Shown piece by piece: positions 12,030-24,270 of a DNA stretch of 64,000 bases. The notes below the pieces were generated by a model. The model was not told where the DNA came from. It searched no databases and saw only the letters and a list, made by a program, of their open reading frames with translations. How positions within the stretch are numbered: position 1 is the stretch's first letter; each line of letters begins with the position of its first letter. This stretch comes from Blasia pusilla. Taxonomy: Eukaryota; Marchantiophyta; Marchantiopsida; Blasiales. Position numbers and translations under genes: made by a program. The stretch spans positions 33,108,001-33,172,000 of the forward strand of contig CM114271.1 in the NCBI GenBank assembly GCA_050084515.1. Reading direction: 5' to 3'.

Positions 12030-13110
12030 TAGCAACTTTGCAACTTGTCTCACATTTGGAACAAACTTGCAATTTGTGAATGCAATGTGACTCAAATATT
12101 TTGTTTTCTTACACTCGCAAGTCAATCATAGTTTAGGTGTAGCTCAATCGCAAAATGCTTGCACGGTTCTCGCAAAGGACTTTTACTTTGTGCGTCATTT
12201 GTAGGTGATTGCAATTGTGAGTAGTTACAAATAAGTTGCAAAAATTGACTCGTAATTCACTCGAAAAAAATCACAAAAAGATCGCAAAGTAGTTGCAAAA
12301 TAGTGAGTTCGCGTAGTGATATTTTGCACTTGCAAAATGGTAGTGATATTTGCACTTGCAAAGGATTCATTATTTAATAAAGTAGTGGTTCTCTAAACTT
12401 GGAAATTAGTCATTTTCTTCAAGTAGTAGTTGTTTGGGCTCATTTTTGGGCATGTGAAATATTTTTTCAAGGGTATTTGATTCCTTAATTATTTTTTTGG
12501 GAGAACTTTTTTTCTCTCTCTCTTTATCCTTCACTTGTTATGATTTACAATGAATAATTTTTTTAATATTATGAACTTCACTATCTACATGTCCTTTAAC
12601 ATCCAAAATCAATTTCAAAAGATTCCCAAAATGCCTAAAATAAGTTTAAGACTTATTTCCACTATAAAAAGAAACCGGAAGGGAAGTGAGGAGAGGAACT
12701 GATCTTGAAAAGTTAAGAATATTAAAAATTGGAATGTTAAGGAGACCAATGACTATTTGCAAGTTGTAGGACTTGCTAGTTATGAATCTGGTACGACTCT
12801 AATGGGAGTAAGAGGAATATAAAAAAATGGAGTTGTGTGGAGGCCAAAGTCTCTTTGCGAACACTCACCAGTGACTATTTGTAAGTTTTAGTACTTGCTA
12901 GTTATGAATCTCGTACGACTCCAAAGTCCCCATAGTTGCAAAGTGTGACTTGCAATCATTTTTGCGTGTTAACTAGGAGCTCGACGCAAGTTTCCATGGT
13001 TGGAACGGTAGAAGGGTTGTTCATACTCGTAAACCAACGACTCCTCGCCAAACTACGTGAAGCTGCAATGAAATCGCACGAAGTCTACTCACAGTGTAGC
13101 TGCGTAGACA
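12030..13110 (+). repeat. Copy A of the unnamed ~1-kb dispersed repeat
   Basis: This copy aligns with B at 20650-21510 over its whole length. Matching blocks include 'ttttcttacactcgcaagtcaatca' (about 12108), 'caataatttttttaatattatgaacttcac' (about 12552), 'cctttaacat' and a terminal block 'gcaatcattttt...gcaagt...catggttg' (about 12950-13040). Compared with B it carries an internal 53-bp direct duplication (12747-12799 and 12869-12921). It encodes no protein and is dense in TTGCAAA/TTTGCAA words. Confidence 0.6.
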
Positions 13111-13324
13111 CTTAAATCCCTCCTAAGGATTTTTTTTCTTGAAGTTTACACTACGAAAACAATTTCTCATTGCCCTAATCGAGGTTCTGCGATCTTCAGC
13201 TTTTGCGAAGAGATCATTCAAGTCCCTGGAGTCGGATAGATTTCCCAAAGCGCAGAGGCTCTGCAAGTGCTTAGTGATCGATGGACTGTCATGGTGAGTA
13301 GGCTCCATGAGTGTGAGCCGTATA

Positions 13325-13383
13325 TTGAATTTGAAACAGGAGTTCAAATTAACCTCTAATTTGAACTCCTGTTTCAAATTTAA
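13325..13383. repeat. Snap-back palindrome, 27-bp arms, 5-base loop
   Basis: Bases 13325-13351 are the reverse complement of 13357-13383 with a single mismatch; the loop is ACCTC. The arm core reads TTTGAAACAGGAGTTCAAAT. The loop is too short for a usual plant miRNA precursor, and there are no flanking target-site duplications that I can see. Confidence 0.9.
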
Positions 13384-14628
13384 TGTTTCATGTTCCTGCG
13401 ACCGCAAAGCTGGCTGGTGTGTGAAGAGATGGCTGTCTTGAGGTCTGCTTGCATCAGATCATGATCGGAGTCCGCAATCGAGGCGAGTGTCTGAAACCTG
13501 TGGATCAGATGATCGTGGTGAGATCGGCACTTATTCTTACTCTCTTGGCTTGTCAAGGGAGATCGAAAGCTCGAATTGGTTCGGCCATGCAGGTGGATCA
13601 GGATATAGCAAGATTCGATGTAACTCAAGCAATGCGAGGATATAGTTCGGAAATCGAGCGAAAACATTGAAGCGCTTCGAGCAAAACGAACGAGGACAAT
13701 AATCCAAGGCATTTAATGGAGGCGCTCCACGTCGTGCTGGCCTGATCTTACGGGAAGAACCTTTAGAATAGTCCATTAGGTCCGCGGTAGGATATGCGAT
13801 CCACACCGAAGTTAACAGGTCCATATCTCGATGATTGTGGCTTGGAGCGATCGTGAGCCTCGTGGTCGTCTCATGCATGACGGCAACGACTTCATTAATC
13901 AGGGAGTCTCAAGGGTAAGAGTCTCATTCACCCCAAAGACGAGATGATGACATGTGTATAGCATGCACCTGTGAATTGATTGAACCTTCTTCGTAGTACT
14001 ACAACATGTGAGTGATATGTCGAATGTTTCCAATCCCTCGATCTTTGGATGACTGGACGAATATTGGCAGTATAGTCATTTTTCATGCCCGCCGGCGATA
14101 GCATCATAGCAGGGTATGATGCGTGGGGCCTCCTCTCCTTCTCCCTCTTTACTGCCAACATCACGGCATCCAAACGAGCACCGGAATATCTTTAACCCTG
14201 CTCTGCACTTTCTCCTCAGAATGTTCAACACTATTGCCGCACTCACACAGACATTCGTTGGTAAGACCTTTCGTGGAGTCAAATAGTATATCGAACAGTA
14301 AACGAGTTCCCGTTCGCCGTCTCTCGGAACAGCCAAAACTGCAAGAGTCTCGAATCTCGAAATTCACCGTCTACACCTCCTCGCTCCGCCTCGCAGATGG
14401 AGTTCTTTCATACAGCGTCGTGATGTCTTTGCGGCTGGCTTGTAGCTTTCGTTTCGCTCCTGACGGCAAGTCTCATCCTCCACGTTTCCCAGCGCATGTT
14501 GCGCTCCCATAGAGTAACTGAATTTCTAAAGATTTAGTTGAGGAGGTTGAAGAATTCATCTCCTGCCCGCGACATCTCTAATGGATTACGGCGTTCTTGT
14601 ACGTGTACTGGTGCACTTTCCTCTCCTG

Positions 14629-14676
14629 CATCACTCATGTAAGAGAAACACACATCACTGATGTAAGAGAAACACG
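14629..14676. repeat. 24-bp tandem duplication
   Basis: CATCACTCATGTAAGAGAAA plus four bases (14629-14652) is directly repeated at 14653-14676 with two substitutions. It lies in apparently non-coding DNA. Confidence 0.8.
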
Positions 14677-15025
14677 GGGAGCGTGTTGTAACATCACTCT
14701 GAAGTCTTCCAATTGAGAACAGATTCTAGACTAGTTCCACACGCAAACCATGAGGTATGTGAACTCTATAAACTCAGAAGTTCAAAAGCTAGAACGAAAC
14801 CCGAAAGAGAGTCCCAACCCGGCTCCACCACCAAAGCCGAGCAGCGTGGTCATTGAGTCACATCTCACTCAAGTAGACCAGGTCACTCACTCATCGAGTG
14901 ATCATTGATCGGCCTTTAAAAGTGACGGTGGCCCATCCCTTCATTCTCCAATTCTTGAATTAGTGGAGGGTCTATCAATGAGATTACACCATTATAACAA
15001 TCTCCCACTTTATTTTTTTTATGAA

Positions 15026-17230
15026 TCCACTTTATTATAAAATAAACCTCAAAAGAGGACAAAGAAAGGTAATAACAATTCAAAAGAGGAGTAAAAAAAT
15101 GCATAAAAGAATGCAAAAAGAAAATGGCAACAAGCCCCACGTAAACACCGGCTCAACGAGCAACACGATTGATTGCCTGAAACAAATCTGACAAGAACAC
15201 GAGTGGTTGGTCAGACGTGAATGGACGCAGGCGGCGACCTCCACCACCTCCGCACGACGTATTAATGCCAAGGCTTGTGCACGTTGTAAGGCCACTCAGA
15301 TGCATTGCCTAAAATAAGTAGTAACAACCGAGAGAGAAGGACTACGGGAAGGGGCAAGGTGATGATTCTCAAGGGAGTGGTCAGCACATGTTTTCAGGAA
15401 AGTATCAAAAGACACATGTAAATGACTGAATACTTCCAGTGCAAACGGAATAAATCCGTCAGTCGCATGTCTCACAACATAACTTAACTCCTTGATTCTT
15501 GCTGCAGCTTCGGCCGCCAAACCTTTGGTATGTGCGGCTCTACACACCAAGTCAAAACGTGTTGGATCAAAGAACCACCACATCACCTAGTGTCCGAATC
15601 CACCTCGAGACATAACAAGATCCACTCTCCGGCGAGAGGTTGCATGTGTGGTTGAAGGTAGGACATGGAGTTGCTCTTGCCCAAAGATGTATCTGCCAGA
15701 CGAGCCACCGATGCTACCGCCTCTCTAATGACATCATGTGTGGCCGTTCGTTCTCCACCATGTGCACATCGGAGAATATGGATACCCTTGGCATCAATGG
15801 GATCCCCGCATACACAATTCGGCACACCTAAGAGAGAAGGATGGTGAAGTCAAGACGAATCGCAAAGTCATCGAGAATATACTTCGAGGAAGACGAAATG
15901 GAAGAATAAGAGGATTTGCAGTAAGCCACGCCCCCGCTCCGATACCCGCACATGAACGTAGACGAGCTCGATTAGCGTCGGAGGATGCCTCTGAGAGAAT
16001 GCAGGTGGTGATGGCCGACGATGAGGGGGTAAATAGGTTGGGGAAGGAGGAGGAGGAAGAGGGGAGATTCGGGTAGAATAGATGGGAGTTGGAAGCAAGG
16101 GCATAGATGAGATATATGTGGGGATGGAAAAGTAGAAGGATTCGGTAATAATGGATCAGGATTAGGCTCAATAGGACAAGGCGAAGAAGGGAGAAGAGGA
16201 GAATCCGGAAGAAATGTAGCGAGTGTAATGGGTGTATTAGCATTTGGAGGAAAAGGGCGAGATCGACGATGAGGAGGTGAACCAAGGGGAGAGGTTATGG
16301 CTGTAGGAGGGCGTGTAAAACCAGATAAGCGAGTAGATGGAGAATCCAACTCTATCTCTGATGACATAGAAGTAAAGGTAGGCAAGTCTCCGAAGACAAG
16401 AAAAGACATACGAAACGTGGTTTGGAGAAAGCATGAGGATAACGAACAAAGCAAAAGTAGTGGAGAGATGAAGATTAGGCAATACCGAATTTATGATTGA
16501 AAGTTATTATAAGAAAAATATATAAAGTAATTGAAAAGGAAAAGTGATGGATATGGTATCGGAAGTGGTGGCTCAAGAATATGAATTTCCAATGTCCTAA
16601 ACGTATGTAGGGGCGAAACAATAAGGTAAGGAGTTGAAAGAGCAAGGAAGACTTTTGGGAGGAATTGACCTAAAACAAAACCGTACACAAAAATAGGCGC
16701 CTACAAAGAAGGAAGAAAAAGTAGAAAATCTACTTGATATCAAAAGAACGAGCTCGCCAAGAAGATCGAAACAGGCCCAAACACGCCCAAAACCGACATT
16801 CAAGAAGAAAGTTATGAAAGAAATTGGAAACACCAAAAAAGAGGATGTGGGGAGTAAGTGAGCCACCCACCAATGACCGCTATGAGGGAATGAGTTCGTA
16901 ATGTTGGGCCCAGCCCATATCAAAAGATCCAGAAAAGCAAGAGGAATCCCTTAAACCGATGGTAACCCGGTATCACTCTATAAGGAGAGCGTTATGTTTG
17001 AAATTGCGTATAGGAATCTATGAGCACATTTAGGAGAGAAGGAGGTCCAAATATCCCAAGAACTTTGGAAATCTCAATCTTAAGTGGAAAAAAGAAGAAC
17101 CCAAAGTTCAAGCTTGAGAAGATGAACACATTGGGCCTTAAATTGAAAATATTGGATCACCATGGAAATAGTTACAAACAAAATTCTAAACGTCCGCCAT
17201 AGTCTTCCTCCATAGTCCTCCTCCTCCTCA
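15026..17230 (-). mobile_element. R2-like non-LTR element, copy 1 (internally deleted)
   Basis: This minus-strand element shares both ends with copy 2 (41956-46375). Its 3' end (15026) starts ATCCACTTTATTATAAAATA as in copy 2, and its 5' region (16500-17230) matches 45650-46375. About 2.2 kb is missing in the middle: at about 15993 the CCHC/endonuclease-coding part jumps directly to the proline-rich N-terminal part, corresponding to removal of roughly 42934-45152 of copy 2, which holds the zinc finger and the reverse transcriptase. Remaining coding sequence keeps CVCGDPIDAKGIHILRC (15771-15821) and KELSYVVRHAT (about 15480). It has in-frame stops and frameshifts and cannot encode RT. The 5' end abuts the terminal part of a copia element. 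Confidence 0.8.
15296..15990 (-). pseudogene. Remnant of R2-like ORF C-terminus (CCHC and endonuclease region)
   Basis: Two frames (15583-15825 and 15296-15586) together cover the C-terminal region of the element protein. The first contains a C-x-C-x9-H-x3-C motif followed by HDVIREAV; the second contains DPTRFDLVCRAAHTKG and a K-x3-Y motif within IKELSYVVRH. A frameshift and stop near 15585 break the frame. This copy retains the aspartate in RRRVDLVMSRGG (translated across about 15597-15633), the position expected for the first acidic residue of an R2-type endonuclease. Copy 2 has glycine there. Confidence 0.7.
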
Positions 17231-17239
17231 AGAGCAAGC

Positions 17240-20170
17240 ATTTCGAACCTTGTCCCACTTGGATTCTAATGGGACAAGGGTCTCCAATTTGTCGAAATGA
17301 CTTGGAAGCAATTAGAGATGAACACAATTCCAACTTCTTGATTGGATGTACCTTGGTAAACATTCTTACATGTAGGAAAAGATACTGCAATTGAGTCCCA
17401 ATTGTAGCTATGGCAACAACATGCCATCCTCCCAAAATGAGGGTATGAAAAGATATTGCAATTGACTTTGCTTCATTTTAAAATGAAATGCGACTTTCTT
17501 TGCTTGATGAATAGCACTTTGAGTGTCACTAGACATCTTGCTATTATGTTTTCCCTTTCCGAATTCATCCAATAAACTTTGTAACCAGGTCATTTCCTTG
17601 CTAGCCTCTATAGTGCTTCTATGATTGAAAGAGCTACAATCTTTTGTAAATGTAAGACCCAACTCGAAGTAGCGATGTCAAAGGTATAGATCTATCTTGT
17701 ACCGCTTCTCCTAATGTAAATATCCCCTACCAGGTCTGAGTTCACATACTCATGTAAGATAATCTTTGAGCCCCCAAAACAAAGTGCCTTGTCATAAGTA
17801 CTCCTCCAATACATAAGAATCCACTTTATTTCCTCTCTATGATGTTTTATGGATTACTCATCAATCTGCCAAATACTCTCAATGCATATATAAGACTTAG
17901 TTATGTTTGGTCTTGCACACATCATAACATACATCAAACTTCACACAACGAAAGCATAGGATATTAAGAGGTTCAACGTTTTCGCTATGTGATCTCAAAC
18001 TCCACATATTCTCAAGGTTCAACAAGTGGAGTTGGAGGTTCAACCTTTTTGCTACATATTGATCCCAGCGCAATCTTGAGAAACATATTCTCAAGGTTGC
18101 TCTTAGATGAAGTTTGTGACTCCGCATTTGTGGGCATGTCCATGGACTTAAGTCCATCCTATTGAAGGACTTGTCTATGTGGATCCCATCTCCACTCCCT
18201 TCTCATCCCCCCACTAATCCCTACATATTATTTCTACTTTACTAACTTCCTTGTAGAATTTTTCAAATATTTTGTACCATTGTTGTCGTGCGCCTACTCC
18301 TCTTGAACGTCAGTCTCAAACGTTGCGGAAGTGTAGTTTTAGTAGGTCATGCTAACTTTGCTGATCTGCACCCAAACACACTCTCATTAGTCGTGGTTTA
18401 AGTCAATCATCCTTCCAATTCCATGAGTTCTGAACTCGGGCTATTCATCAATCTCAATAGGTCCTAACTCCTCACTTCCCAACAAGGGCAAGTCTTCCTA
18501 GACTTGGGACAAACTTTCTGGACAAGCTAGGCACCTAAAGCTGCATTTGCATGCTTAGTTGTCCCAACTTTCCGATAGACCTCACATAAGTCCCTAACTG
18601 ATACCCAAAAAATGAGTCACAGGTTGGAATGCAAGCGTGACCTTCAAAATCCACTCACTTAGACTTGGCTTGGTGTTCGCATCCCAACAACAATCTCCCG
18701 TTCCATTCCATGCCCTTGGTTTGCCCCGCGGCTCCCCAAAGTGGAGTTTTGGTCCCAAGCATCCTTGGAGACCCTCCCTCTTACATATACTTATGGGGTT
18801 CTCCACCCTCCCCTTAACTTTGGGAAAGTACTCTTGGGCCGCTCATTTTGGTCCTTAAACCAAATGTCCTTCAAATTATTTTTGGGTAGTTTCTCGGTCT
18901 CTGCTTATGTGTTTTTCAAGATCTTTGATGCGTTGGAATTTTTCTTTTTGTAAGCTTTCCAACGTCTTCTTACTTATGCCAAATTTATGTTGAGTCTTGT
19001 TGTTATGATCAAAACCATAGTACAATCCCAAACGCTTGTCAAGTTCCAAGTCCGGGTCTAATCCTCTTTGGCAAGCCACTCTTCTTAGCCCGGACTTCTC
19101 TCAAGCCTCGGCTCAAATTTGGTCCAGGTCTCCCGAGTCGCGACTATTAACACATGAAATGCTCAATCTTGCTCGTGTCTTATATCTCATGTCTCCTTCA
19201 AGATACTTCTCTTCGACGCGCACCATCCTAGTGTGAGCTTACTAGAGTCATGATGTTTTGCATTGACACACATTTGGTTATGAGGGTCACGATACTTATC
19301 TTGGTGCCTACCTTATACCCTATAAGATCCTTTTAAGCTTATACACCATCCCGAATTTCCCTTGGAACACATATTGCTATGGCTATAGTATGTATAATTC
19401 CTCCTCTGAATCACATTGAAGGAAAGTTATTTTCACATCTTATTACAAGTCGTCCACGAGTAGTATGCCCAATACTACTATGATAGTAGTCATATTAATA
19501 ACTAGGGATAAGATCTTAGTATAATGAATACCCTCCTTTTGCTAAAATCCCCTTCTGTCTGACTAATCTTGCTTCGTAGCGTTTGTTGCCATCATATTTC
19601 TTTTCCAACCGATAAACCCACTTGTTATGGAGACCTTCTTTTCTGTTAGATAGCTTAGCAAAATCCCATGTTTTATTGGATATGAGAAATTTCATCTCAT
19701 CATCCATGACTACTTGGTAGAATCACGTGCCTACAAAGGCTATTCATAGGTCTGAGTTCCCCACTATGTATCAACAAAAATAATACAACCAAGGAATATT
19801 TTTGTGTTGTAATTCCTCTACTTATCTTAGAAGGTATCCTAAATTGTATAATTGATGTATGCAGCTCTTCTTCTTGTTTATATCCACTTCAATAAGACTC
19901 TTCTCAACTTGCATATCAACCTCATAGTCACTTCCTAACTCTTCCAACTAAGTTCCTGAATTTTCATCATTTAAATTTATCTTAATCCCATCCTTTAAGA
20001 TGGAGAATCCATTTAAAAAAGAAGAAGAACATATGGCATGATTTTAAAAGAGAAGGATCCCAAATGAGTTTGGGATCAATCCCATTTTCATTTTTCTTGG
20101 ATATCCAACACAAACTCAATAAGGTATGTCATTTTTCCCTAGATTGTTCAAAGTGTTTTTCTAATCCATG
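17240..20170 (-). mobile_element. Ty1/copia pol remnant, interrupted by a gypsy LTR
   Basis: Read on the minus strand the segments give copia pol in order. From about 20060 to 19710 lies a decayed integrase-RT linker. At 19707-19516 is MDDEMKFLISNKTW...HNKWVYRLEKKYDGNKRY, typical of the copia RT start. At 19420-19300 is a decayed EEELYIL...YKLKR...APR block (family: EEEIYMxQPEGF, KLKKSLYGLKQAPR). The RT resumes at 18283 with QWYKIFEKF after the inserted LTR. At about 17950 is SLMYVMMCARPNI (family: SLMYAMVCTRPDIA). RNase H at 17850-17450 includes KWILMYWRSTYDKALCFGGS and WLQSLLDEFGK...SDTQSAIHQAKK. The C-terminus at about 17370 reads FTKVHPIKKLELC. Many stops are present and the YVDD region appears lost; it is not functional. 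Confidence 0.8.
18284..19295 (-). mobile_element. Old solo-like gypsy LTR, nested in copia RT
   Basis: The reverse complement starts TATCGTGACCCTCATAACC (19295 downward) and ends GTAGGCGCACGACA (18284), matching the start TGTCGCGACCCTCAT and end of the LTRs at 22378 and 35586. Length is 1012 bp, equal to the other copies. The break point falls between the codons for APR-Q and QWY of the copia RT. The flanks in RT orientation read ATAAG before and ACAAT after, explained by a 5-bp duplication of ACAAT with later substitutions. Many CpG-to-TpG changes indicate age. Confidence 0.75.
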
Positions 20171-20649
20171 TAGGGCGGATATTTTTTCCCAAGCCTGTTG
20201 TGTGGCATCCAAGTAGAAGTCCAAGTATGGTAGCTCAAAGGTTCTTTCTGTTAAAGATATAATCCCTGCAACAAGCTTTTTCGTGGACGTGGTAAAGCTA
20301 GATAACTCTCTAGGTCTCCCACTTTGCATGTGAATAATACTCTATTTGCAACATCTGGGGACAAACATCTTCCCACATAGGCGAGATATTTGAAATTCGC
20401 TAAAGGTTTTTCTTACCCCCTTGGGATGGATAAGAGACAAAAAATTGGGTAATTACCCATTTCAATTTTGTGTTGGAGAAAGGGAAAATCCCATGAGAAC
20501 TCCATGTTCAAATGTCTTGGTGGTTTCTTGGAGGGCCTAGAATACTACAATCAGACATAGTTTGTGAGTGGAGGAGTTACAATGGAGCCATATTAGAATC
20601 ACTTTGGACTCGCTAACTCAAGGATTGGACCAAAAAAGTGCAACTACAA
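20171..20649. other. Intergenic, no gene recognised
   Basis: AT-rich sequence between the copia remnant and repeat copy B. One 66-codon minus-strand frame (20129-20329) has no domain I recognise; it may be an upstream decayed part of the copia element. Confidence 0.35.
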
Positions 20650-21510
20650 CGCGGCTAGGAAGTTCTTTTTTCTTACACTCACAAGTCCATCACAAAATGT
20701 GACAAACTTTTAGATACTTGTAAATAATTTGGAAAAATTTTGCAACTTTGAAATCATTGGCAGGTGATTACTAGTTTACGGAGTTGCAAATAAGTCACAA
20801 AAAGTGACTTGCAAATGACTCACAAACTAATCAAAAAATGTTCCTACGAAAGTTACCAAAAAGTTGCAAAGTGGCTTCAAGTAGTAGCTTTTTGCACTAA
20901 CAAAATATTTTTTTCCCGTACTTTCTTGTTTGGTTGACTCTTTCCTTTTTTTTACACAATATTTCACGGAGGATTTGAATCATTCCCAAAAAAATTCTTA
21001 GGGATGGATTTTCTTCTTCTTATTTATTTCTTATAGTTACAAATCAATAATTTTGGAAAAAATATGTAATACTATGAGCTTCACTCATGTACAAATCCTT
21101 TAACATAAAAAAACAAGTTCCCACCGAGAAAATCAAGACTTAACTCCACCATAGAAAGAAACAAGTTGCAAAGAGAGGAAAATAAAAAAAGGAAAAAATT
21201 AGAGATAACATAAAAATTTATAGCTAAGTTTTCCATTTTGGGACTCACAAGGGGCGAGTCTTTTTTGATTGCAATGCAAGCTCCCAGACTCGCAAAGTCT
21301 AACCTTGCAATCACATTTGCAAGTATGTTGTGAGCTTAATGCGAGTCACCATAGTTGCAACAATAGAACAACTATTTGGACTTGCAAACCAACATTAAGT
21401 CCCATAAAGTGGATGCACAAATTAGAAAGCATGGGTCCACGGTGGGCTCATAATGTAGCTGCTCTTGGAAGAAATGGACTCGCAATGGAACTGCATCAAC
21501 ACCTCAATTC
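20650..21510 (+). repeat. Copy B of the unnamed ~1-kb dispersed repeat
   Basis: Aligns in the same order with copy A (12030-13110) and inverted with copy C (7690-8510). Landmarks are 'ttttcttacactcacaagtccatca' at about 20668, 'caataattttgg...atactatgagcttcac' at about 21045, 'cctttaacataaa' at about 21098, and 'gcaatcacatttgcaagt...gcgagtcaccatagttgcaa' at about 21308-21360. No coding capacity is evident. Confidence 0.6.
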
Positions 21511-23406
<1,896 letters not shown>

Positions 23407-23408
23407 CG

Positions 23409-23420
23409 TGGTATCAGAGC
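23409..23420 (+). other. Primer-binding site for initiator tRNA-Met
   Basis: TGGTATCAGAGC lies two bases after the LTR end. It is the exact reverse complement of GCTCTGATA plus CCA, the mature 3' end of the initiator tRNA-Met encoded at 29855-29926. This is where minus-strand DNA synthesis would be primed. Confidence 0.92.
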
Positions 23421-23556
23421 TTATCCTTGATGAGCGTGAACTTGGGGTCGTTGAAGATCTGGACGTTTGGGGAGAACTCAAGGTAGCCGGAAGACCGCGA
23501 CGCCGAGGAGGAACGCAAGAGGCGAGGAGGAGATTTGAGAAAGCGAAGACTCGCAA

Positions 23557-24230
23557 ATGGCAACCAAAGGCGAAGAACCAAGGAAACCGCAAGTCAAAGC
23601 AAAAAAGCCGAGAGACGAATCAATGATGGACCGAGAGCCAGAGGTGGAATTTGTGACTCCCGAAGTGCCGAGTCCCGGACATGAGGATGTTCCAACCGAA
23701 AGTCTTTCCGCGGGACCTTCGGTTCCAAACTTAAACGATCCGGCCTTTTATATCCAAATGATGGGATTGATGAAGGTGATGGCAGACCAGATGGCCAAAC
23801 AGAGCAAGGTGATATTGGAATTCAAGTCAAATGGAGCCTCTAGTTCCGGCAAGAAGCTTTGTAAGACAAATTTGCCAACGCCATTCACAGGAATGGGGTG
23901 TTCTCGGAAAGTGAGTGAGTTTCTAACGGAACTCGAACTTTATTTCGAAGCGCAAAAGGCAGATGAATAAGACAAAGTGACTGTAGCGGTCACGTCTCCA
24001 TTGGTGGACGGCTCACCATAAAGAACATCTAGGTCGTGGGAAAACGTTGAGTTGGGAAGATTTCAAGGAGTTGATTGGGAACCAATTCACTCCGGAATAT
24101 CAGGAGTATCGCGATAGCATGGAGGTTGTGAGGTTGCGCCAGAGTGGATCCCTTGGCGCTTATGTGCGAGAGTTTAGTGCACTCATGAGTTCACTTTCCA
24201 CGGATGAACATACGAAAAAGGTGATCTTCT
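23557..24230 (+). pseudogene. Gag remnant of the gypsy element
   Basis: The frame from ATG 23557 runs 137 codons to a TAA at 23968, containing a proline/acidic N-terminus and the gag-like block LPTPFTGMG...VSEFLTELELYFEAQ. After a frameshift the gag domain continues at 24047-24232 with WEDFKELIGNQFTPEYQEY and VRLRQSGSLGAYVREFSAL, the conserved capsid-like retrotransposon gag segment. Both pieces end at premature stops. Confidence 0.8.
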
Positions 24231-24270
24231 AAGTGGACTCAAACTGAGTGCCGAAAAGGCCCTCTTTCGT

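Larger units (their letters stand above)
13111..15025. other. Mixed-composition intergenic region with foldback and tandem duplication
   Basis: Frames of 60-130 codons occur on both strands (for example 14123-14512 plus) but overlap each other and show no domain. A near-perfect hairpin lies at 13325-13383 and a 24-bp tandem duplication at 14629-14676. The right end abuts the R2-like copy at 15026. Confidence 0.4.

Noticed and set aside
13325-13383. Conserved miRNA precursor
   Set aside because: Loop of 5 bases and the arm sequence match no plant miRNA family I know; kept only as a hairpin.
15794-16454. 163- and 160-codon minus-strand frames as new genes
   Set aside because: They are shifted frames across the deletion junction and proline-rich start of R2-like copy 1.
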